A stretch of 25,904 nucleotides of DNA from a virus, in the IMG/VR virus record IMGVR_UViG_3300044843_000558, positions 1 to 25,904 of that record. One strand, 5' to 3'. This document shows positions 5,055 to 12,066 of the stretch, piece after piece. Position numbers and translations under genes: made by a program. Numbering within the stretch: the stretch's first letter is position 1; the number at the start of each line of letters is the position of its first letter. Under the pieces are notes generated by a model. The model had not been told where the DNA came from. It was given only the letters and a program-made list of their open reading frames with translations, and made no database searches.

Positions 5055-6297
5055 TAAGTTCTTCTACGACCATGATGTTTGTGTCATAGTCGCCGCTCGT
5101 CATCCTAAGACCAGCAAGCCGACTGCTATCAAGACGCCGGGATATATTCGATACAAACTCATTCCCTATGCGGCTGGCATTGAGTTTGCGGATGTCTTTC
5201 GGCTAAAGACTGAGCTTGACAGCATGTTGGCAAATGTGCGACGAGATGGAACATTGCAAGTCCGCTTTGATAGCGTTGAATTTGCGGTGGAAGTGCCGCG
5301 CTCAGATCGGGTCAACCTGAACTTTGCGCTATCGCAACTACGGCCTTTTACAGCCCGTGTTGGTCGCAGCTACGCATTTGGCGAGGCTAGAGACAACTTT
5401 CTCTCTCTCGTTGATAGCAATAGCGCTCACACGCTGATTGCTGGCATGACTGGCAGTGGCAAAAGCGAGATGCTGCGCACGGTGGTTGCTGACCTGCTTG
5501 ACAATAATCCGCCGGCGCAACTACAAGCACTGATGATTGATCTGAAGAACCGTGGCTTGCGGCCATTCGCTAACGGTCCGCATGTTCTGGCCTATGCCAG
5601 CGAACCGGAACAGGCAACTGCTATCCTAAAATGGCTGCACGCTGAAATGAAGCGGCGCAAGGATGCTGGCGATGTATGCGAACCGCGTATTGTGCTATTT
5701 ATTGACGAATTGGCCGAACTTGCCAGTGAATGCGGTAAGGCTGTGATTGAGGGTGAATTGCCGTCACTGGCGCGCATGGGCCGGGAGTTGGGTATCAACA
5801 TCATTGCCACGGCGCAAAAGCCAGATTCATCACTCATCGGGCCGCAACTCAAGTCGCAGTTCGGCTGCAAGTTGATTGGGCTACTGGACAGCAGCACAAC
5901 CGCTTTTCACATCACTGGTCGCAAGCGCAGCGGCGCTGAGTCACTTCCAGGTAAGGGGGCCATGCTGTTGATTCGGGACGGTGTGCAGCCGGTGCGGGTG
6001 CAAGGTTACTTTGTCGGCGAGCGGGTAGCGGAAGTTGCCGCCGTTGTCGCTGCCAAGCACGAAGTGCAACGCCTACAGCCGATTGTTTTACCCCCAGCCG
6101 ATGAAGTGGCGAAGCTGGCTAGAAAAGCCAAGCCGGTTGTTGAGCAGTATACCCGTGATGGCAAATTGCAACGTGGGGGTGTGGGGGCTGTGGTTGTTGA
6201 GTTGTTTGGACGGGATGCGCGCAACGAGGGTCATAACAACCGCATGGCGCAACGAGTGATTAAATATTTAGGTGGAGGTATGGCACATGCAAACTAA
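5029..6297 (+). CDS. FtsK/SpoIIIE-type DNA translocase ATPase
   Basis: This 422-aa protein starts at ATG 5029 (GGAG seven bases upstream). Walker A GMTGSGKS is at residues 139-146, Walker B VLFIDEL at 222-228, followed by ARMGRELGINIIATAQKP (~248-265), the typical sensor region of FtsK/SpoIIIE/TraB-like double-stranded DNA motors. It lacks the N-terminal membrane domain of cellular FtsK. The last ~45 residues may form a small DNA-binding domain. In mobile elements such ATPases move DNA during conjugation (actinobacterial Tra) or act with replication and partition. Here it sits among several small membrane proteins that could tether it. The enzyme class is firm; its role in this phage is not known. 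Confidence 0.9.
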   Translation: MMNEIALINKFFYDHDVCVIVAARHPKTSKPTAIKTPGYIRYKLIPYAAGIEFADVFRLKTELDSMLANVRRDGTLQVRFDSVEFAVEVPRSDRVNLNFALSQLRPFTARVGRSYAFGEARDNFLSLVDSNSAHTLIAGMTGSGKSEMLRTVVADLLDNNPPAQLQALMIDLKNRGLRPFANGPHVLAYASEPEQATAILKWLHAEMKRRKDAGDVCEPRIVLFIDELAELASECGKAVIEGELPSLARMGRELGINIIATAQKPDSSLIGPQLKSQFGCKLIGLLDSSTTAFHITGRKRSGAESLPGKGAMLLIRDGVQPVRVQGYFVGERVAEVAAVVAAKHEVQRLQPIVLPPADEVAKLARKAKPVVEQYTRDGKLQRGGVGAVVVELFGRDARNEGHNNRMAQRVIKYLGGGMAHAN

Positions 6298-6826
6298 TGA
6301 GCAACCACGCATTGTTGATATGACACGCTCTGGCGCGCAAACGCAACCAACTGACCTCAACACGGTTAAAACCTTCGCAACTATCGTCATGGTTGCGGCA
6401 GTTGCGTGCCTACTTGTGCTAGTTGCGTTTTTGGGGGTTGTGGTTGCGTTTTTCGGCGAGGAAGGCGCACGTATCCTGTTGGTTGTGGTTGCGATGATGG
6501 GCGTCTTCTGGTTCGTGAGTCGCAACCAAGCGCAAGTGCGGCGCGAGAATCTACAGGATCTCACCCGTGTGCAAGAGGTTGCGGTACAATCCATCATCCA
6601 GCACCAACGTGCTGATGATCAGGGCGAAGTTGCACGCATGATACCAGCGGTGCTTAAGGCGCTGGTTGGGAATCAGCACAAGGGACAGCAGCTTGCGACC
6701 GAGATTGCGCGGCATGGTCGGTGGCTGGCCGATAGTGAAGCAAAAGTCGCTCGAAGCCAAAAACCGGCGTTTCCCTTTGAGATGGTCGGCGCCGATGCAG
6801 AGGAAGAGATGGAGGAACTAATTTAA
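6287..6826 (+). CDS. Two-helix membrane protein with cytoplasmic helical domain (179 aa)
   Basis: The start is ATG 6287 with GGAGG eight bases before it, overlapping the end of the FtsK-like gene. Two transmembrane segments lie at about residues 31-56 and 62-80 (LLVLVAFLGVVVAFF; ILLVVVAMMGVFWFV). A charged helical C-terminus rich in Gln/Arg/Glu follows (QAQVRRENLQDLTRVQEVAV) and ends EEEMEELI. No family recognised. Coupling to the FtsK-like gene suggests a shared complex at the membrane. Confidence 0.7.
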   Translation: MQTNEQPRIVDMTRSGAQTQPTDLNTVKTFATIVMVAAVACLLVLVAFLGVVVAFFGEEGARILLVVVAMMGVFWFVSRNQAQVRRENLQDLTRVQEVAVQSIIQHQRADDQGEVARMIPAVLKALVGNQHKGQQLATEIARHGRWLADSEAKVARSQKPAFPFEMVGADAEEEMEELI

Positions 6827-7089
6827 TGTTGGCTATTACTATTGTTTCATTGCTGATATTGGCCGGTTATGACCGGTTGCCCAATATGGCGCTGGCATTG
6901 GTGGCGCTGCTGGCATTCGTCGTCATTGAGCCAGCGCTGCTAGTTTCCGGTGTTGGGGCTTTTCTGGTGGCTGGTGCTTTCCTCTATGTATCGCTACAGT
7001 GGTTCTGCCCGGTACTAGTGGACGGAATCAAGCCGGTAAAAGTGCTGTGGGTGACACCCCGTTTTACGCTGGCGCTGGCGTACGCGTGA
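6826..7089 (+). CDS. Hydrophobic membrane protein (87 aa)
   Basis: ATG 6826 overlaps the previous TAA by one base. The protein is almost entirely hydrophobic, with three likely transmembrane helices (about residues 1-15, 20-40 and 41-60) and a short C-terminal part. No family recognised. It closes the first co-translated block that began at 4383. Confidence 0.65.
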   Translation: MLAITIVSLLILAGYDRLPNMALALVALLAFVVIEPALLVSGVGAFLVAGAFLYVSLQWFCPVLVDGIKPVKVLWVTPRFTLALAYA

Positions 7090-7269
7090 GGTAGATTGAG
7101 TAGAGTGTCAGGCGAAAAGTCTATCTGAAATCTACGTCAAATCTACCTCGTGTACCGTGTCAGACGCCAGAGGTGAAGGGTCAAATCTGTCAATCTACCC
7201 TGTATGAGACTTTTGTGGAATGATTGGGCGCAAAATGCACAGAACGTGTTGTAGGCAAATGAGGTAGAA
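7088..7269. promoter_or_regulatory. Repeated AATCTACC/GGTAGATT motifs before the membrane-winged-helix gene
   Basis: The 180-bp gap carries several copies of one motif. GAGGTAGATT at 7088-7097 faces AATCTACCTC at 7140-7149 as a perfect 10-bp inverted repeat. Near-copies AATCTAC at 7130-7136 and AATCTACCC at 7192-7200 follow, and the ribosome binding site of the next gene (GAGGTAGAA, 7261-7269) repeats its first half. GTGTCAGGCG and GTGTCAGACGCC (from 7106 and 7158) form a second repeated element. No convincing promoter was found. It looks like a control region, possibly for the downstream protein, which carries a winged helix. Confidence 0.55.
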
Positions 7270-8037
7270 ATGAAAGATGTTACGCTGAAATTAAAATCGC
7301 AGAGTGCGGTGGTTAGTGTGCTGGTGTTGGCGCTTTTGGCTCAGATGCCCCACGCTCAGTATGTGTTTTATACAAATGGGCATGAAAAAAACTGGTTTGG
7401 CTGGCTGCAATCGTGGGGCGGTGCAATTGCGTTTGAAGTAGCTGTGCTGGTGTTTGCTATCCGGGGCAACACGAAGGTTTCGTGGGGCTTTGCCGCGTTC
7501 AGCGTCGCCGTCAATTTGATTTACTACTATGACAGCACGGTCGCATGGTACGTGCCGCGTGCGTCATGGCTGCTTAGCGCTGGGTTGCCAGTTGCGATTG
7601 CTCTATACTCGCACGAAGTTGCGGATAGGCACGAATCTCCTGCACAACCAGTAGCACAACCGGCAAAGCCCAAGGCCAAATCGTTGGTTGCGCAGACAAC
7701 CATTGAGCCGCTGCCTGTAGTTGCGCCCGTCGCTGATACGGTTGAGCCTGTAATGGAACTAGCGCAACCAGCCGATGGTGTTGAAATGCAACCAGTTGCT
7801 ATCATGCCTGCACTACAGGCGCAACTAGATGAACTCGACACCAAAATATTGAATGCTGTAGGCAACGGCTCATATACCCCCTACGCAATCAGCAAGGCTA
7901 CCGGCGCGGCGCTGACCACGTTGAAGCGCAAGCAAGGCGACAAGGTCACGGGCCGCTTGCCCAAGTTGGTTGCGGCTGGGTTCATTCGCAATTCGTCTGG
8001 TGATGATGGTAGCGAGTATCGATTAGTGGAGGGCTAA
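7270..8037 (+). CDS. Membrane protein with C-terminal winged-helix domain (255 aa)
   Basis: ATG 7270 follows GAGGTAG. The first ~120 residues hold about four transmembrane helices (SAVVSVLVLALLAQM; GGAIAFEVAVLVFAI; GFAAFSVAVNLIYY; WLLSAGLPVAIALYS). Residues ~120-180 are a Pro/Ala/Val-rich linker (VAQPAKPKAKSLVAQ...). Residues ~190-252 look like a winged helix: LDTKILNAVGNGSYTPYAIS, ATGAALTTLKRK, then LVAAGFIRNSSG and EYRLVEG. A membrane sensor fused to a DNA-binding domain suggests membrane-linked regulation or tethering of DNA. The order (membrane part first) is the reverse of ToxR/CadC proteins. No named family recognised. Confidence 0.7.
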   Translation: MKDVTLKLKSQSAVVSVLVLALLAQMPHAQYVFYTNGHEKNWFGWLQSWGGAIAFEVAVLVFAIRGNTKVSWGFAAFSVAVNLIYYYDSTVAWYVPRASWLLSAGLPVAIALYSHEVADRHESPAQPVAQPAKPKAKSLVAQTTIEPLPVVAPVADTVEPVMELAQPADGVEMQPVAIMPALQAQLDELDTKILNAVGNGSYTPYAISKATGAALTTLKRKQGDKVTGRLPKLVAAGFIRNSSGDDGSEYRLVEG

Positions 8038-8192
8038 TGCTGGGAAGATCAAGGGCGAGTCGTGTTACAGTTGAGTATACTGGCGATGATGCTAATGGTA
8101 TCATCGGTAATGGATGTGGCTGCCTACCGTTGATTGAGGTGTCTTTGGCGATCCTGTTTATCGTCGGCGTCCTGGTGGTGTATTGGCAATGA
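8037..8192 (+). CDS. Small single-pass membrane protein (51 aa)
   Basis: ATG 8037 shares a base with the preceding TAA, and the TGA overlaps the next start as ATGA. A polar N-terminus (MLGRSRASRVTVEYTGDDAN) with a GNGCGC motif is followed by one transmembrane helix (LIEVSLAILFIVGVLVVYW). No family recognised. Tight coupling on both sides supports it as a real gene. Confidence 0.65.
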   Translation: MLGRSRASRVTVEYTGDDANGIIGNGCGCLPLIEVSLAILFIVGVLVVYWQ

Positions 8193-8452
8193 GTATTTAT
8201 AGAGTGTATCCCGACTATTTACAATCAAGGCGCTGGCGCTGGATTCGGCGCTGGCGCTTATTCTTGGATGACTACCGGTGTCGTGCTTGTCATGCAACCA
8301 AGCGTTTACAAATCCATCACGCAAGCTACGTTTGGTTTAATCGGTGGTGGCTTGTTGGTATGGCAATGGAGTTGTTAGACACCATCACCCTATGCGATAA
8401 GTGCCACGGCGGGGTGCATGGTGCGCAAAAGATAGAGGAATTTAGAGATTAA
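8189..8452 (+). CDS. HNH endonuclease-like protein (87 aa)
   Basis: The start is ATG 8189, overlapping the previous stop. The zinc-binding and catalytic pattern is CRAC (about residues 31-34), LQIHHASYVWFN (~40-51) and LCDKCHGGVH (~69-78), which fits the HNH fold with Cys pairs flanking the His-His core. HNH proteins cut DNA. In many phages one sits next to the terminase and aids packaging, but here it is about 6 kb away, before the exonuclease. The N-terminus is rich in Arg/Trp (SRRWRWIRRWR), derived from a small GCGCTGGCGCT repeat. Confidence 0.75.
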   Translation: MSIYRVYPDYLQSRRWRWIRRWRLFLDDYRCRACHATKRLQIHHASYVWFNRWWLVGMAMELLDTITLCDKCHGGVHGAQKIEEFRD

Positions 8453-8456
8453 AAAA

Positions 8457-8476
8457 CTCCCCATCCATACGGGGAG
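8457..8476 (-). terminator. Hairpin between HNH and exonuclease genes; leftward terminator geometry
   Basis: CTCCCC (8457-8462) and GGGGAG (8471-8476) form a 6-bp GC stem with an 8-base loop. The A-run lies on the left (8451-8456), so the U-tract would follow the hairpin only in leftward transcripts. Rightward it is a bare hairpin in the exonuclease leader. Confidence 0.45.
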
Positions 8477-8526
8477 CAAATTTGATACAATAGAATCATC
8501 GACTGCTATCAACGAAAGGGGAAATC

Positions 8527-9138
8527 ATGATCTACCTGGATATAGAAACGTTGGACTTTTTTCAAGACGAACACATCAAGGCGCTACCACGCACTGAGCA
8601 GCTAAAGGCTATCCGTTTCGGCTGTGCTGTGACCTACTGCGCTGATACCGATTGCTGGAAGGAGTGGGCAGCGAGTGAGACTTTAGATCTGTGGCGCTAC
8701 CTGTCCACCCATGCGCCGGTTGTCGGTTGGAACATTGCCGATTTTGATTTACCCATCATCTACCATCAATCCGGTTGGGCAGTTTGGGACACGACTCAAC
8801 CGGCAACCATTGACCTCTTTGCCGAAATCCGACGCACAACGGGGCGTTGGTACAAGCTGGAAGATGTGTGTCAGTGGAAACTGGGCCGTGGCAAGTTGGC
8901 TAATGGGCAGAAGGCGGCTGAGTGGTTGCGCAGCGGCGATTCTGCCCTGGTGCGCAAGGCGTTTGAGTATTGCCGCTACGATGTGGAGTTGACTGTCAGT
9001 CTACATAGCCGGCTGTTGAGCGGGGAACCGCTGCGTTTGCTACCGAGGCCAGTGCGTCAGGAGTTGAACGAACTGCGGTGGACGCTGGACGGTTGCGAGC
9101 GGTTGCCAGATGAGAGCGGCGCTGTGTCGATAAGATGA
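8527..9138 (+). CDS. DEDD-type 3'-5' exonuclease (RNase H-like fold)
   Basis: This 203-aa protein starts at ATG 8527 behind GAAAGGGG. The three exonuclease motifs are clear: Exo I YLDIETLD (Asp5, Glu7), Exo II VVGWNIADFD (Asn69, Asp74) and Exo III YCRYD (Tyr148, Asp152). The metal-binding residues of the DEDDy class are thus all present. The protein resembles stand-alone proofreading-type exonucleases of the polymerase-B/RNase H-like group found in phages and mobile elements. There is no polymerase domain. It probably acts in phage DNA metabolism and is the last gene before the lysis-like block. Confidence 0.85.
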   Translation: MIYLDIETLDFFQDEHIKALPRTEQLKAIRFGCAVTYCADTDCWKEWAASETLDLWRYLSTHAPVVGWNIADFDLPIIYHQSGWAVWDTTQPATIDLFAEIRRTTGRWYKLEDVCQWKLGRGKLANGQKAAEWLRSGDSALVRKAFEYCRYDVELTVSLHSRLLSGEPLRLLPRPVRQELNELRWTLDGCERLPDESGAVSIR

Positions 9139-9165
9139 CCTATGGATCAATTTGCAAACTAGATA

Positions 9166-9195
9166 TTGACGTATAGAGTCATATCGTGCTATCAT
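9166..9195 (+). promoter_or_regulatory. Rightward promoter before the lysis-like block
   Basis: TTGACG (9166-9171) is separated by 18 bp from TATCAT (9190-9195). Transcription would begin near 9202, only about 17 bases before the terminator hairpin at 9219. Full expression of the following genes would then need read-through or antitermination. Confidence 0.55.
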
Positions 9196-9218
9196 ATCGA
9201 TAGCCGTTGTACTCACTG

Positions 9219-9255
9219 CGCACATCATCGCCAGACGGTGGTGTGCGTTTTTTTT
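9219..9255 (+). terminator. Rho-independent terminator / possible attenuator
   Basis: CGCACATCATC (9219-9229) pairs with GGTGGTGTGCG (9237-9247) over 11 bp with a 7-base loop, followed by eight T (9248-9255). It ends the rightward replication/exonuclease transcript. Because a promoter lies just upstream and GGAGG plus ATG lie just downstream (9260-9273), it may also act as an attenuator for the lysis-like genes. Confidence 0.8.
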
Positions 9256-9270
9256 GTTTCGGAGGCAGAC

Positions 9271-9590
9271 ATGATAGACCTGTCAGACTGGAAATTAACG
9301 CTGCCAGTGGACTTAGCAGGCTTGCCGCAAGGCAAAGCAATGGATACGTGTTTATCTGCCCAACCAAGGGAGCGCGCACCGGTAACACTGAGAACTCGCG
9401 CACCGAATTGCGCGAGAAAAACGCCGATGGCACGCTGGCCGCCTGTACCGTCACCCACGAGGCGGTGAAGCCGGTTGATCCGCCGTCAGATGATTTTGCA
9501 AAGCGATTGGCGTCGCTTGAAGCGACGTTCTACGCGTACAAGGCGCTGACGGATGGCCGTTTTGATGCAATTAAGAAGGCGGTTCAATGA
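9271..9590 (+). pseudogene. Frameshifted PL7-like (alginate lyase-type) domain gene with C-terminal helix
   Basis: The ATG at 9271 (GGAGG upstream) begins MIDLSDWKLTLPVDLAGLPQ, the typical opening of polysaccharide lyase family 7. The family-like continuation is in the -1 frame: NGYVFICPTKGA, then NSRTELREKNADGT, matching the PL7 pattern in which a vF.aP segment leads to an RtELRE motif. The two parts meet near 9337-9345. I see no canonical slippery heptamer there, so a mutation or sequencing error is more likely than programmed shifting. The second frame ends with a helical segment (DDFAKRLASLEATFYAYKAL) and stops at 9590. The gene is also much shorter than a full PL7 domain (~220 aa), so it is probably not an active lyase. 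It may be a short virion or lysis-associated carbohydrate-binding remnant. Confidence 0.55.
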
Positions 9591-9658
9591 TTGCTTGGAT
9601 TATCGGCGGCTATTTCGCCGCGTGCCTTGTGGTAGCGGGTCGAAACAATGAATCATAA
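9587..9658 (+). CDS. 23-aa putative membrane peptide
   Basis: ATG 9587 overlaps the upstream TGA (ATGA), and the frame ends at TAA 9656-9658 inside the endolysin start. It encodes MIAWIIGGYFAACLVVAGRN plus three residues, essentially one transmembrane helix. Its position directly before an endolysin suggests a tiny lysis accessory peptide or a coupling leader. It is too short for certainty. Confidence 0.4.
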   Translation: MIAWIIGGYFAACLVVAGRNNES

Positions 9659-11195
9659 AATCGGTGTTCACTGGATTAAAACGCATGGACGGCCAGAAGA
9701 CCTGGACTATATCCGCCGTCTTCAGCCGCCTAGCGTCAAACTCGTGGCGGGTGACGTGCCCGACGTGCAGTGGATCAGCGACACTTATCAGGCCGCACCT
9801 AACACGCTGATCGTCTTGCGCTCACACGCCATGAGTGAGCAGAAAAGCGATATGGCCGCAGACCCGACGTTTACAGGGCGACGCCATGCGCAGGAATGGT
9901 ACGGCCACATCGAGAAGCTACGCAACGAAGCGAAGCGGCGCAATTTGCCGTTTCCCCCCGCAGAACAAATTGTCGTGCTGGGTATCAATGAGCCTGAAGT
10001 ATGGAATCACCTACAGCAGACCGTCGATTACACCGTGGCTTTTCTGGACGCCTGCGCAAAACTGGGTATGACAGCCGGGGCGCTTAACTTGTCGGTGGGC
10101 TGGCCTGCTAACACTGGCACCGACACGCCGCCGAACTGGACGCCATACGAACCGGTACACGCTGCGCTAATCCACGGGCGCCATTATCTGTTTCTGCACG
10201 AATATCACGACATCGCTGGGCCGGCTGAAAACCGGCGCTGGTGGTGTGGGCGTTACCTGCAATGTCCGTGGCAGGATGTACGCATCATCGTCGGGGAATA
10301 TGGCATTGATAGATTCGTCAAGGATGGCAACATTCACATTGATCGGCGCGGGTGGCGCGGGTGGCTTTCCGCAGATCAATACGCTGCTCAAATTAGGGAG
10401 TACCACGAATCGCTCTTGCAGGACAAGCGCATTCACAGCTTACAGATATACTCATCTGATTACAGTCATCCGTGGTCATCCTTTGACTTGCCCGACCTAT
10501 ACCCTGCTCTGCTGGCTTACGCTGGCGAAGTGCGCAACCGACCAGCGCAAACACAGCCACAGGGCTGGACGGGCTACGTGTCTGCTCCTGCTGGGCTAAA
10601 TCTGCGCAATTTACCATCAACTAACGGCGACATCCTCCGCATGTTGAAGTGTGGCGACGAACTGACCGTGCTGGGTAACGCTGGTGATTGGTTGACGGTC
10701 CAACACGAAGGCGCTACCGGCTACGTGTTTGCGCAGTGGGTGAGTCGGGAAAAGCCGGAGATCAGCGAAGGATCATCGAAGGATCAGCGGAGCGACTGGC
10801 AAAAAGCCATTACCTTTGTGCTGCGCTGGGAAGGTGGCCTTGCCGATAATCCCAATGATCCCGGTGGATTAACCAACTTCGGAATCAGTCAGCGCTCATA
10901 TCATGACCTGGACATTCGCAACCTGACCAAAGAGCAAGCCGTTGCCATCTACGAGCGCGACTACTGGCAGGCTTCCGGCGCTGACAAGTTGCCCTGGCCA
11001 TTGGCGCTTATCCACCTGGACAGCGCTGTCAATGCCGGTGTAGGCAAAGCGCAACAGTGGCTACAACAGTCAGGCGGCAATGCTACACATTACATGGCCT
11101 TACGTCTGGACTTCTACACTCGACTGAACACCTGGCAGCATTTTGGCCTTGCCTGGGTGCGGCGGATTGCTGACCTGATGAAAGAGGCGGCGTGA
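9648..11195 (+). CDS. Three-domain endolysin: GH-A-like glycosidase fold, SH3b, GH108 muramidase
   Basis: The protein is 515 aa. Residues 1-295 resemble a clan GH-A (beta/alpha)8 glycosidase: LGINEPEVWN puts a possible acid/base Glu115 after Asn114, and IIVGEYGID offers a nucleophile Glu217. Residues ~309-367 are a bacterial SH3 domain (LNLRNLPSTNGDILRMLKCG, then GYVFAQWV). Residues ~384-510 are a GH108 lysozyme domain: FVLRWEGG with catalytic Glu395, followed by DNPNDPGGLTNFGIS. The enzyme would cut peptidoglycan at host lysis. The N-terminal domain could be a second cell-wall hydrolase or a degenerate binding domain. Two glycosidase-like domains around an SH3b linker is unusual. The stop overlaps the next GTG start. 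Confidence 0.85.
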   Translation: MNHKIGVHWIKTHGRPEDLDYIRRLQPPSVKLVAGDVPDVQWISDTYQAAPNTLIVLRSHAMSEQKSDMAADPTFTGRRHAQEWYGHIEKLRNEAKRRNLPFPPAEQIVVLGINEPEVWNHLQQTVDYTVAFLDACAKLGMTAGALNLSVGWPANTGTDTPPNWTPYEPVHAALIHGRHYLFLHEYHDIAGPAENRRWWCGRYLQCPWQDVRIIVGEYGIDRFVKDGNIHIDRRGWRGWLSADQYAAQIREYHESLLQDKRIHSLQIYSSDYSHPWSSFDLPDLYPALLAYAGEVRNRPAQTQPQGWTGYVSAPAGLNLRNLPSTNGDILRMLKCGDELTVLGNAGDWLTVQHEGATGYVFAQWVSREKPEISEGSSKDQRSDWQKAITFVLRWEGGLADNPNDPGGLTNFGISQRSYHDLDIRNLTKEQAVAIYERDYWQASGADKLPWPLALIHLDSAVNAGVGKAQQWLQQSGGNATHYMALRLDFYTRLNTWQHFGLAWVRRIADLMKEAA

Positions 11196-11926
11196 GCATC
11201 CTCATCTTCGCTCCACCACAGCCAGATCTGGCGCAACAGTCCAGTGAGGTGGCGGCGCTCATTAATTGCTTCCACCGGCCCTTGCTGGCGCATAGTGAGG
11301 ATGAGCTGAGGCAATGTGTTGAGGCCGTCGATGAGCCGATTGAGGGCTTTTGGTTCGTGGGCCATAGTGGGGCAGCGGGGGTAGTAGCGGATGGACGAAC
11401 GATGGCCGTCCGCACGCTGGCGCAATATCTATCGACCGCTGCCATTGAGTGGAGCTTTTTCAACTCATGCGAATCGCTGCTTTTCATTGATGAATTGCAA
11501 AAATTGTATAGCCATGATTGCTACGCCTACATCACGGAAATAGCCGACATTGCAGCCTGGCGTACCGCGCGATTAGTGGCGCGAAACTACTCAAATGTCG
11601 GGAATATATTGCAGGCTGTACAGACGGCGGCACCAGCCGGTACAACGCCTCTGCGTTATTTCCCTAGTCCTGTTGGGGGACAGAGGATGTCACAGAAAGA
11701 TTTGGAATCGGTACAGGCGCTATCCGAACAGATAGCCGAACTGACAAAGGTGCTGACTGGCGATGGCCGCTATCAGCGTAGCGGCTTGATTGATAACGTA
11801 AGGCATCTTGAGAGCAGGCTTACGGCTATCATAAACGAACAGGAGCGGCAACGCACTTGGTTGCTGTTGACCAGCGCATTGATGGTGGCGATTCTCGTCA
11901 TCGAAATTTTTCTACGCTGGGGGTAA
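11192..11926 (+). CDS. CHAT/caspase-like putative protease with C-terminal membrane anchor
   Basis: This 244-aa protein starts at GTG 11192 (GAGG upstream), coupled to the endolysin stop. Residues ~51-68 (EGFWFVGHSGAAGVVADG) and ~86-97 (EWSFFNSCESLL) match the paired motifs of CHAT/caspase-fold proteases, in which strands end in GH.G and N(S/A)C. This gives a candidate dyad His58/Cys93. Residues ~120-150 (AAWRTARLVARNYSNVGNIL) fit the later helix of CHAT domains. Residues ~165-220 are coiled-coil-like, and 223-241 form one transmembrane helix near the C-terminus. A tail-anchored peptidase in a lysis block is unexpected. Possible roles are lysis timing, cleavage of a host defence protein or a toxin-like function. 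The fold is inferred from motifs only. Confidence 0.6.
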   Translation: MSILIFAPPQPDLAQQSSEVAALINCFHRPLLAHSEDELRQCVEAVDEPIEGFWFVGHSGAAGVVADGRTMAVRTLAQYLSTAAIEWSFFNSCESLLFIDELQKLYSHDCYAYITEIADIAAWRTARLVARNYSNVGNILQAVQTAAPAGTTPLRYFPSPVGGQRMSQKDLESVQALSEQIAELTKVLTGDGRYQRSGLIDNVRHLESRLTAIINEQERQRTWLLLTSALMVAILVIEIFLRWG

Positions 11927-11931
11927 TAAAC

Positions 11932-12066
11932 ATGCTCAACTTGATTAAGGGAGCCTGGGCGGGACTGGACGCCAAAGGGCGCACATGGCTGGTCATCTGC
12001 GTAGCGCTGATTATCATCGTGGCGATGGCCTATGGCGTTGACTTACCGATGTTGGAGGGACGATGA
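11932..12066 (+). CDS. Small membrane protein (44 aa), holin-like candidate
   Basis: ATG 11932 lies six bases after the CHAT-like gene. The protein (MLNLIKGAWAGLDAKGRTWL, then one strongly hydrophobic helix VICVALIIIVAMAYG) has a single transmembrane segment and an N-terminal amphipathic part. Its place after an endolysin makes it a holin or holin-accessory candidate, but at 44 aa this is only a positional guess. The stop overlaps the next ATG (ATGATG). Confidence 0.6.
   Translation: MLNLIKGAWAGLDAKGRTWLVICVALIIIVAMAYGVDLPMLEGR

Noticed and set aside
7803-7816. A copy of the CATGCCTGCACT segment of the origin-like repeat
   Set aside because: It is one 12-bp match inside the coding sequence of the membrane-winged-helix gene, with no partner site nearby; probably chance.
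8457-8476. Hairpin as a rightward terminator after the HNH gene
   Set aside because: The T-tract would follow only on the opposite strand. Rightward it is followed by CAAATTTG, so it does not fit a rightward intrinsic terminator.
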